Below, in pieces: positions 1-6,399 of a stretch of DNA of 40,739 bases. Position 1 is the first letter of the stretch. Every line of letters starts with the position of its first letter. A program made the position numbers and the translations under genes. This stretch comes from Flavobacteriales bacterium (GTDB lineage: Bacteria; Bacteroidota; Bacteroidia; Flavobacteriales_G; JALEGO01): positions 1 to 40,739 of the forward strand of contig JAHDEG010000015.1 in the NCBI GenBank assembly GCA_020628935.1. Reading direction: 5' to 3'. The notes under the pieces are model-generated. The model saw nothing but the letters and a program-made list of their open reading frames with translations. It searched no databases and had not been told where the DNA came from.

Positions 1-533
1 TTATCTCTAACTTCAAAAGCTCTATTAGTAGTTGTTTCATTTATTAATAATCTTCCGCCAGTGAGGTGTAATTTCTCGCTAGGTGTATCTGTGCCTATTC
101 CAACTCTACCATTATTTTTAATTCTCATTCTTTCGGTAGAATTTATTTTAAACACCAAATCAGTTGGGTCTGTTGTACCCAAAAAATTGGTCCCAGCAGT
201 AGTTCCCGAATTTCCTGTTAAACTCCATCCGCTTTCATTAGCATCTGTAAGTTCTTGCTCCCAAACTGGTGCGGCTCCTGTACCCGTGTTAACAAAGAGT
301 GCATCAATATCGGTATCAAAAACGAGCAAACCTGTGGCAGGTAGTGTTATTGCTAAACGTTGTGCCGTTGTCATACGTGGTACCAACAAACCTTTTGTAG
401 TTGAGGTAACATCTAAAATAGCAGAAGCATCTGGTGCTGAGCCATTAGAATTTATACCTACGCTTTGTGCAAGCATATTATGAGACTCTGAAAGTAGTAA
501 TAATATCGTTAAAAATGTAATTATTGCTTTCAT
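1..533 (-). CDS. Secreted fibre-like protein with signal peptide, 3' end outside window
   Basis: The frame is open from an ATG at 533 to the window edge (177 codons), so the C-terminus is missing. The product starts with a signal peptide ([20 protein letters not shown], then LAQ). It continues with the '[19 protein letters not shown]' and '[14 protein letters not shown]' segments that open many Bacteroidetes surface proteins. A '[17 protein letters not shown]' unit follows near residue 150. This unit is typical of proteins with tail-fibre-like shafts, often ending in an endosialidase-chaperone or T9SS domain; that end cannot be seen here. A TAnnTTTG box lies 14 bases upstream of the start. 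Export is well supported by sequence. The fibre or adhesin role is an inference from this kind of architecture. The gene beginning at 40382 belongs to the same broad class. Confidence 0.8.
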   Translation of the reverse strand, partial: MKAIITFLTILLLLSESHNMLAQSVGINSNGSAPDASAILDVTSTTKGLLVPRMTTAQRLAITLPATGLLVFDTDIDALFVNTGTGAAPVWEQELTDANESGWSLTGNSGTTAGTNFLGTTDPTDLVFKINSTERMRIKNNGRVGIGTDTPSEKLHLTGGRLLINETTTNRAFEVRD

Positions 534-546
534 ACGTTATTTTTTA

Positions 547-554
547 CAAAAATA
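547..554 (-). promoter_or_regulatory. TAnnTTTG -7 box for the fibre-like gene
   Basis: The minus strand reads TATTTTTG, an exact match to the Bacteroidetes -7 consensus, 13 bases before the ATG at 533. No clear TTG -33 element is at the usual 19-20 base spacing, and AT-rich DNA gives chance matches, so this is tentative. Confidence 0.35.
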
Positions 555-839
555 CTTAATACAATTTACTTGGCATGTATATTTTACATTGAAATATTTT
601 ACGTGTTAATTGGTAAAAAGTTATTTGCCAACTTTTGTAAAAAAAAAGCTAGTTGAAATGTTTTTGAAGTGTCTGTTTATTATTTGATCTGGCTAGGATA
701 GTAGCATTAGCTTTATGTTTTAAAAATGGTTTTATTACTCTTTTAAGGTTAGCGATTTTATGAGCTCAACCTTAAGTGCGTAATTATTCATTTTTAAAAT
801 ATAAACTAAAGTGAATAGCCGTTTAAGCCTCCTGAAATA

Positions 840-1032
840 AAGAGTTTGGTTTATTATCTTTTGGCTTGACACAAAAGAAACAAAAGATCAAGTCTTGCAT
901 TTATTTCAAAGAATTGCTAATTAATCTTCTTGCCTTTACGCATCCAAACTCGCTTTGCTCAAACAGTGGATGCTTTCGCGTTAGCCCTCGCTGTAAGAAT
1001 ATTAAAAGCAATACTAGTTGAAATAACTGAAG
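840..1032. repeat. Intergenic direct repeat, copy 1 (~193 bp)
   Basis: This copy aligns without gaps to 1076-1268 at a constant offset of 236 bases, with about 17 mismatches by eye (roughly 90% identity). It starts with AAGAGTTTGGTTTATTATC and ends with AGTTGAAATAACTGAA. Near its start a short inverted repeat pairs CTTTTG with CAAAAG, and CTTGA pairs with TCAAG a little further on, so the transcript could fold. Mismatches cluster in the middle (about 935-985), while both ends are conserved. No transposase is nearby. Similar 'CTTTTGTCTTGA...' sequences recur between genes in Bacteroidetes as far as I recall, but I cannot check that here. Confidence 0.9.
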
Positions 1033-1075
1033 GACGGTTTTTTGATAACAGAGTTGAATTGATTTTAGTTCAATG

Positions 1076-1268
1076 AAGAGTTTGGTTTATTATCTTTTGT
1101 CTTGATACAAAAGAAACAAAAAATCAAGTCTTACATTCATTTCAAAGAATTGCTAATTAATCTTCTTGCTATTCCGCATCTAAACTCGCTTTGCTCAAAC
1201 AGTGGCTGCTTTAGAGAATACTCTCGCTGTAAGAATATTAAATGCAATACTAGTTGAAATAACTGAAT
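1076..1268. repeat. Intergenic direct repeat, copy 2 (~193 bp)
   Basis: This is the second copy of the element at 840-1032, separated from it by about 43 bases of unrelated sequence. The 5' hairpin is better preserved here: CTTTTGT, a six-base loop, then ACAAAAG, with CTTGAT matching ATCAAG further on. It ends about 100 bases upstream of the fabH-like start codon, so it may lie in or beside that gene's control region. Confidence 0.9.
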
Positions 1269-1349
1269 GAGAGCGCTGTTTTTAAAGAACTGGAAACTCT
1301 TTATAAGTTAGTTTTAGAATTAGTAAATACGTATTATTAATTTAGTTAG

Positions 1350-1357
1350 TAAATTTG
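1350..1357 (+). promoter_or_regulatory. TAnnTTTG -7 box upstream of fabH
   Basis: TAAATTTG matches the Bacteroidetes -7 consensus and ends 15 bases before the ATG at 1373, which would give a leader of about 12 bases. The -33 TTG is not evident. The box overlaps the alternative TTG codon at 1355, which is one more reason to prefer the ATG as start. Confidence 0.4.
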
Positions 1358-1372
1358 CTTTTTTATTACACT

Positions 1373-2368
1373 ATGTATAGTACAAAAATTGCAGGGGTAG
1401 GTAAATACGTGCCTGAACGAATAGTAACGAATAAAGAGTTAGCCACAATGGTTGATACTTCTGATGAGTGGATAACCGAACGTACGGGTATTAAACAGAG
1501 GCATTGGTTTGAGCCCGGGAAAGATACTACTTCTAATATGGGGGTAAAAGCGGCTCGTAAGGCAATGGAAAATGCAAATGTTACTAAAGATGATATTGAT
1601 TTTATTGTGTTTGCTACCTTAAGTCCTGATTATATATTTCCGGGTTGTGGTGTGTTGGCTCAAAAAGAATTGGGTATGGATACTATTGGCGCGTTAGATA
1701 TTAGAAACCAATGTTCAGGGTTTATTTACGGCTTATCGGTTGCCGATCAGTTTATTAAAACGGGGATGTACAAAAATATTCTTTTAATATGCTCTGAAGT
1801 GCAAAGCAATACCTTTGATTTGTCTGACGAAGGCAGAAGTATGGCTGTTATTTTTGGAGATGGGGCTGGTGCTTTGGTTTTACAAAGAAGCGAAGATGAT
1901 AGCAAGATAATTAACACTAAAATGCATTCGCAAGGCGAATATGCCGAAGAATTAATTTTGGCTGAGCCCTCTACCAATCATTCAAAACGTATTAAAGACG
2001 ATATATTAACCGATAATGGTATCTGGCCCTACATGAATGGTAGAAATGTTTTTAGAAATGCTGTTGTTCGTATGACCGAGGTTATTAATGAGTCTTTAAC
2101 AGCTGCTAATATGACTAAGAAGGAGTTAGATTTGGTTATACCTCATCAAGCGAATTTGCGAATTTCGCAAGCTGTTCAGAAAAAGTTTGAGTTAGAGGAT
2201 GATAAAATTTTTAACAACATTCAAAATTACGGTAATACCACTGCAGCATCTATACCTATTGCATTGTGCGATGCTTTAGAGCAAGGAAAAATTAAAAAAG
2301 GTGATGTATTGTGTTTTTGTGCATTTGGTAGTGGTTTTACTTGGGGTTCGGCATTAATTAAATGGTAA
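1373..2368 (+). CDS. fabH: 3-oxoacyl-ACP synthase III (FabH-like)
   Basis: This thiolase-fold enzyme condenses acetyl-CoA with malonyl-ACP to start fatty-acid synthesis in the cytosol. From the ATG at 1373 the product is 331 aa, the usual FabH length. The catalytic triad is visible: Cys114 in NQCSGF, His258 in PHQANLRI and Asn288 in NYGNTTAAS. The WITERTGI segment near residue 35 and the C-terminal FGSGFTWGSALIKW are typical. The frame is open back to a TTG at 1355, but those six residues (LFYYT-type) do not resemble the family start. The ArsC-family gene begins one base after the stop, so the two are probably co-transcribed. Bacteroidetes often carry several FabH paralogues, and some act in secondary pathways. 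The enzyme class is certain; the exact acyl substrate is not. Confidence 0.93.
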   Translation: MYSTKIAGVGKYVPERIVTNKELATMVDTSDEWITERTGIKQRHWFEPGKDTTSNMGVKAARKAMENANVTKDDIDFIVFATLSPDYIFPGCGVLAQKELGMDTIGALDIRNQCSGFIYGLSVADQFIKTGMYKNILLICSEVQSNTFDLSDEGRSMAVIFGDGAGALVLQRSEDDSKIINTKMHSQGEYAEELILAEPSTNHSKRIKDDILTDNGIWPYMNGRNVFRNAVVRMTEVINESLTAANMTKKELDLVIPHQANLRISQAVQKKFELEDDKIFNNIQNYGNTTAASIPIALCDALEQGKIKKGDVLCFCAFGSGFTWGSALIKW

Positions 2369-2369
2369 T

Positions 2370-2732
2370 ATGAGTAAAAAGGGAACATTATTTTATTTGA
2401 GTAGCTGCTCAACCTGTAATAGAATTATTAAGGAGTTAAACTTAGCGTCAAAAATGACCTTAAAGGATATTAAAACTGATACAATTACTGAAGCTCAGTT
2501 AGAAAAAATGCATGCTTTAGCAGGGAGTTACGAGGCGCTATTTAGTAAACGGGCTATGAAATATCGTAGTTTAGAATTAAACGAAAAAACACTAACCGAA
2601 CAAGAAATAAAAGAGTGGATACTCAAAGAATATACTTTTTTAAAGCGCCCTGTAGCTTTATTTGATGATGCTATTTTTATTGGTAACGCCAAAAAACAGG
2701 TTGAAGCATTAGGCGGTTGCCTAAGTATTTAA
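2370..2732 (+). CDS. ArsC/Spx-family thioredoxin-fold protein (arsenate reductase-like)
   Basis: This 120-aa protein has the fold and length of the ArsC/YffB family. It carries a CxxC pair (Cys13-S-T-Cys16) after the first beta strand and the family's FLKRPV segment with Arg93 near residues 90-95, followed by IFIGN. Family members use the N-terminal Cys with glutathione or thioredoxin partners. Many Bacteroidetes members are called arsenate reductase without proof of activity, and there are no arsenic-resistance genes (arsB, arsR or acr3) nearby. It starts one base after the fabH stop codon, so translational coupling is likely. I regard the family as secure and arsenate as its substrate as unproven. 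A general redox role is an equally good reading. Confidence 0.85.
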   Translation: MSKKGTLFYLSSCSTCNRIIKELNLASKMTLKDIKTDTITEAQLEKMHALAGSYEALFSKRAMKYRSLELNEKTLTEQEIKEWILKEYTFLKRPVALFDDAIFIGNAKKQVEALGGCLSI

Positions 2733-2754
2733 AAGCTATTCTTGCTTTACGCTT

Positions 2755-2857
2755 TAGTTACAAAAAAATATAAAAACAATTACTAATTAAAAAATGAGCT
2801 TCACAAGGTCGCTATTTTTTACCAAGTACTTGTATGTTTATATTTTTTTGTAAGCTA
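2755..2857. repeat. ~100-base imperfect palindrome between arsC-like gene and 2890 gene
   Basis: The left arm (2755-2777, TAGTTACAAAAAAATATAAA then AAC) matches the reverse complement of the right arm (2836-2857) except for small indels. A second nested pair lies inside: AAAAAATGAGC at 2789-2799 against GCTATTTTTT at 2811-2820. The whole could fold into a long, A/T-rich, interrupted stem. It may terminate the fabH-arsC transcript in either direction or be a remnant of a small palindromic element. Confidence 0.6.
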
Positions 2858-2889
2858 TTGCTTCAATCAAGGCTAATATTTTTAATCAA

Positions 2890-3354
2890 ATGAAAAAATA
2901 CACTAATATTTGGGAATATATACAAACTAATTATGCTGAGTGTAAAGTTGATTTAGAAATCAGTACTGGATATCAATTAATGCTGAATAATATATTTGCT
3001 GACGAGAAAAGCTTAGTTTATAGAATTTATAAAAATTATGATCTCAGCTGTTTTAATTTTCTTGAAGGGGGAGATGATGGCTTTCTTTTTGATTCTTTGG
3101 CTTTAATTGGCGATTTAGAATCACTTCGAGTTTTAAACAAACAGTATGGTATATCTAAAGATCTTGTATTGATTACTAATGGAGAAGCTAACTATTTTAC
3201 TTTTTACAATCAAAAAAATGGGAAGGTATATTTTAGTGATTTTTACTATAAAAACAATTTAGAAGAACATTCAGAACGTATATGGAATAGTTTTGAAGAC
3301 TTTTTGATGGAGTATTTAGACTTGGACGAAAGTATGTTTGCTCTAATTACCTAA
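2890..3354 (+). CDS. Small cytosolic protein, possibly SMI1/KNR4 (SUKH)-like
   Basis: This is a 154-aa protein without signal peptide or membrane segment. I do not recognise it with certainty. The C-terminal half has a pattern seen in SUKH/SMI1-KNR4 proteins: a strand ending in VLITNGEANYFTFY, a turn NGKVYFSD, and a final helix WNSFEDFLMEYLDLDE. The NGEANYFTFY stretch would match the family's 'GDGDYYCLD'-like strand. SUKH proteins commonly act as immunity proteins against secreted toxins, but others have housekeeping roles. No toxin gene is adjacent. Its stop codon overlaps the convergent T9SS cargo gene by 8 bases (TTAnnTAA). The coding call is firm; the family call is weak. Confidence 0.7.
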   Translation: MKKYTNIWEYIQTNYAECKVDLEISTGYQLMLNNIFADEKSLVYRIYKNYDLSCFNFLEGGDDGFLFDSLALIGDLESLRVLNKQYGISKDLVLITNGEANYFTFYNQKNGKVYFSDFYYKNNLEEHSERIWNSFEDFLMEYLDLDESMFALIT

Positions 3355-6300
3355 TAAGGCTAACTCTACCAAAGTGCTCTGCTACTTGTTCGGTTTGTTT
3401 ATTCATGTTTGTTAATTTCCAACTATAAACTGCTTGTGGAGCATCTTTTCCATCCCAAAATTCTTTGGGGTCGTTTGACTGAAAAACAATTTCGCCCCAT
3501 CGATTAAATATAATGAGTTCAAAATTTTCTTTTAAAATATTTAGACCATGTACGTAAAACGTTTCATTTAATAAATCACCGTTAGGGCTAAATACATTTG
3601 GCACCCAAATATTATAGAGTGGATTTATTCTTACTTGTTTACTTGTTGAATCTTTGCAGGCATACTCATTTTCTACGTATAGCCATACGTTATAAGTTCC
3701 GGTGTCTGCATAAGAATACAAAGGACTCATCTCATTGCTAGATTCTTCATCACCAAAACTCCATGAGTTATAAGCAACATCATCTGTTGAGTTATTATAA
3801 AATTTGAAAGTGTTGCTATATGTTTGTTCTATTCCAGGTTCAATAGAAAAATCTGCAATTGGGTTCGGCCAACCAATCACTATTTTTTTTATAGTATCAA
3901 CGCAATTATTTAGGTCAGTGGCAATTAAGGTAATGATATTTTCTCCAACCTCATTAAAGCATAACGTTTGATTATCCTCACCTAATAAGGCGTTACTGCT
4001 ATAATACCAATCGATGTTTTCAATAGTGCTGTTGCTACTTACAGACGCATCTTCAATTTGAGTGCAAACTGGAATACAACCTTCAGTATTTGTTAAATTT
4101 ATAGCTGCATTTGGTATTTGAAGTATTGATATAATTTTGGTTGTAGAATCTAAACAGCCTTTATCACTTTCGGCAACTAATTTTATTGGGTAATCGTTTG
4201 GAGCTAAAAATTGGTATTCTAATTCACTTTCTGACGACTGATTTTCATTTAAAAAATACCAGTTTAATGTAACAATGCTTCCATCAGTAATATAGGAAGA
4301 GTCTTTTAATGATAGTTTATCATTAATGCAGTAATTTGAATGTTCGAAATTTGTTACAGGATTTACATTAACTAAAGCAGTTGCGGTGGTATTACTTACA
4401 CAATTAAGGTCAGAGATAGCTGTGAGTGTTATTTCGTATTCTCCGGCTTCTTGAAAAACAATAGGATCTATATTTTCATTGTTGGCGTTGTTACCATTAC
4501 TTACACTCCATATCCATTGATCAATAGTTCCTGAAAAAATACTTGATTGATTACTTATTTCGGTTGGTGAATTTAAGCAAACTGTATCTGCGCTAATATT
4601 TAAGATAGGCGAGGGATTAATGTTTAATTCTAAAGAATCATGTAATACACATCCAATTTCCATTGTTACATCAAGTTTAAAATAATGCGATCCATATACT
4701 AAGCTTTCAAAGGCAATTTCTCCGCATATGTTGCTTGTGGTATTGCTGTAAGATGTGTCAATTTTCCAGAGGCAATTATCGATATTTAAATTGTTAGGGT
4801 TGTTTTGTATTTGATAGTTAAGTAGTACGTTTATGCTGTCGCAACCTTCTTGATTGTTTGTAGAAATTTCAAGGTCAGAAATTTCATATATTTTAATTGT
4901 TTGTGTATCACTCACACAATTATTGTTATCTACCGCAAAAACATCAATAATTTCACTGTTAGAAAGATTAAACGAGTAGTTATCTCCAGAATATGTATTG
5001 TTTGCCCAGTTAAAAATTATTGGATTTATTCCGCCACTTAGTATTGTAGGAGTACTTGTTTGTTGCATTCCTCCTTCCATGCAAAAAGCCGTATCTGTAT
5101 CTATTTTAAATTCTTCAGGATTGATGATTTCTTCTATAAGTGTATCTTTACATCCATTAGCATCAATAACATGAATTTGGTAATTTCCTTCTACCAAGTT
5201 TTCATGTAATGTTTGAGTTACAGGTGTATTATTTAAAAAGTAATCAATGGGTAATGTTTCATTTGTTACAATTATTTCAATACTACCATCATTTGAATTA
5301 AAACAAGTGTAATCTTCTTTATTTGCAGAAAGATTAAGCTCATCAATTTCGATAATAATGGGATCGCTAATTTCGCATTGTTGATCAATAGTCAGTTTCA
5401 CTTGGTAGCTTCCTGTTCCGTTAATACCAGGTGAAACAACTAATGTAGTATCAGTTTCTCCGATTATGGCAACGCCATCTTTGTACCATTGCAAGTTGCC
5501 GGGTTCTCCAGTAGTAGTATCAGCATATATTACAATGTTATTATTGCAATAGGTGCCAGTATAATAAGTCTCTAATGATCCCTCAATTATTTTTTCTTCA
5601 AGTTTTAGATCATCCAAATAATAGTATCCTTTTTTTGAATCATCGGTTACATTAATACAATCTGGCCCAAGTACAAAATTTGTAATCGTTTGTGTAGCAG
5701 TAAATTCAATTTCTATTTCTTGCCAGCCAGCAATCCCATTTACCAGTACTTCTCCTAAGTTTAAAAAATTCGAATTTGAAGTTGATGGACATTCGTGACC
5801 TGAAAATGGCAGGTCAGCGCAATTATCGCTTCCAAATAGCGAAAGTGTTAAAGCTGGCGATTGAACGTAAGATCCTCCAATTTCGGCCATACTACAATAT
5901 ATACTTGTAGTTAAAGTATATGTTTCACCTGCTAATATTGGTTCGTCTAAGCATCCTCCGACATATTCTTTCCCCGCAGTCGAACTAAATATGCTATTCC
6001 AAAAACCAACTCCGCTACCCCCGTCAGGAAACGGTGCTGGAGCTTGAGTTGCATTCGGATTATACGAATAACCACAGCCAGAATTATAATAGTCGGAAGT
6101 GCCTTGAGAAGCTTGTAGCCATGTATCTGCACAATCTAAGTCGCCTGGAGCACTTGGGCAACACGAATTATCTTCAAAAGATCCGTTAGGAATTATAGTG
6201 TTTGTTTGAACCGCACCAAATCCGTTACAAGAGCAATCGTTAACATCGTTTAAGTCAATTAAGCCATCGTTATCATCATCAATTCCATTATTGCAATTTT

Positions 6301-6367
6301 CTTGCGAAAATAGAAAAGGAGAAAAGGCAATTAACGATATTAGTAAAGTTAATTTTCTGCTATTTAT
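3347..6367 (-). CDS. Giant T9SS-secreted protein with SprB-like, PKD-like and type B sorting domains; no standard start codon
   Basis: The product is a secreted surface protein of about 1006 aa. By alignment with its neighbour paralogue (6400-8895) the start falls on ATA at 6367-6365; an ATT at 6373-6371 is the alternative. No ATG, GTG or TTG occurs in frame before the ATG at 5890, which lies inside the jelly-roll-like domain (residue ~160). Order of parts: signal peptide ending SPFLFSQ; a Ca-binding-like CNNGIDDDNDGLIDLND motif; a carbohydrate-binding-like domain starting NGSFED; an Ig-like unit with QWYKDGVAII; a SprB-like repeat at roughly 344-416; several PKD/Ig-like units; and a gliding-motility-associated C-terminal domain (PNVFSPNGDLLNETF, FNRWGEIVFQ) over the last ~85 residues. 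That final domain is the known type B T9SS sorting signal. Its cargo role is therefore strong, its substrate or ligand unknown. Confidence 0.78.
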   Translation of the reverse strand: MNSRKLTLLISLIAFSPFLFSQENCNNGIDDDNDGLIDLNDVNDCSCNGFGAVQTNTIIPNGSFEDNSCCPSAPGDLDCADTWLQASQGTSDYYNSGCGYSYNPNATQAPAPFPDGGSGVGFWNSIFSSTAGKEYVGGCLDEPILAGETYTLTTSIYCSMAEIGGSYVQSPALTLSLFGSDNCADLPFSGHECPSTSNSNFLNLGEVLVNGIAGWQEIEIEFTATQTITNFVLGPDCINVTDDSKKGYYYLDDLKLEEKIIEGSLETYYTGTYCNNNIVIYADTTTGEPGNLQWYKDGVAIIGETDTTLVVSPGINGTGSYQVKLTIDQQCEISDPIIIEIDELNLSANKEDYTCFNSNDGSIEIIVTNETLPIDYFLNNTPVTQTLHENLVEGNYQIHVIDANGCKDTLIEEIINPEEFKIDTDTAFCMEGGMQQTSTPTILSGGINPIIFNWANNTYSGDNYSFNLSNSEIIDVFAVDNNNCVSDTQTIKIYEISDLEISTNNQEGCDSINVLLNYQIQNNPNNLNIDNCLWKIDTSYSNTTSNICGEIAFESLVYGSHYFKLDVTMEIGCVLHDSLELNINPSPILNISADTVCLNSPTEISNQSSIFSGTIDQWIWSVSNGNNANNENIDPIVFQEAGEYEITLTAISDLNCVSNTTATALVNVNPVTNFEHSNYCINDKLSLKDSSYITDGSIVTLNWYFLNENQSSESELEYQFLAPNDYPIKLVAESDKGCLDSTTKIISILQIPNAAINLTNTEGCIPVCTQIEDASVSSNSTIENIDWYYSSNALLGEDNQTLCFNEVGENIITLIATDLNNCVDTIKKIVIGWPNPIADFSIEPGIEQTYSNTFKFYNNSTDDVAYNSWSFGDEESSNEMSPLYSYADTGTYNVWLYVENEYACKDSTSKQVRINPLYNIWVPNVFSPNGDLLNETFYVHGLNILKENFELIIFNRWGEIVFQSNDPKEFWDGKDAPQAVYSWKLTNMNKQTEQVAEHFGRVSLIR

Positions 6368-6399
6368 TTTAATGAGATTCGTTGTGTGGTGAATTAAGT

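Larger units (their letters stand above)
534..1372. other. 839-bp intergenic region
   Basis: This stretch separates two divergent genes and holds no credible coding sequence in either strand. The left part (about 555-839) is plain AT-rich sequence in which I see nothing definite. The right part is taken up by two copies of a long direct repeat (840-1032 and 1076-1268), followed by about 100 bases that carry a possible promoter for the fabH-like gene. Confidence 0.8.

Noticed and set aside
61-483. 140-codon open frame on the plus strand
   Set aside because: It lies opposite the partial secreted protein gene, whose product has a signal peptide and known motifs; the plus frame has no recognisable product.
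1-533. Prophage tail fibre
   Set aside because: Signal peptide and Bacteroidetes-type opening motifs point to a chromosomal surface protein; no other phage genes occur in the window.
840-1268. Repeat pair as an insertion sequence
   Set aside because: No open frame, no terminal inverted repeats spanning the unit, and no target duplication is visible.
2370-2732. Arsenic resistance locus
   Set aside because: Only the ArsC-family gene is present; no arsR, arsB or acr3 nearby.
3347-5890. Cargo gene read as starting at the internal ATG (847 aa)
   Set aside because: That start would remove the signal peptide and the first half of the jelly-roll domain, both of which are present in frame upstream and match the paralogue.
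5947-6132. 61-codon minus-strand frame
   Set aside because: It is out of frame inside the N-terminal part of the giant cargo gene, which aligns with its paralogue across the same bases.
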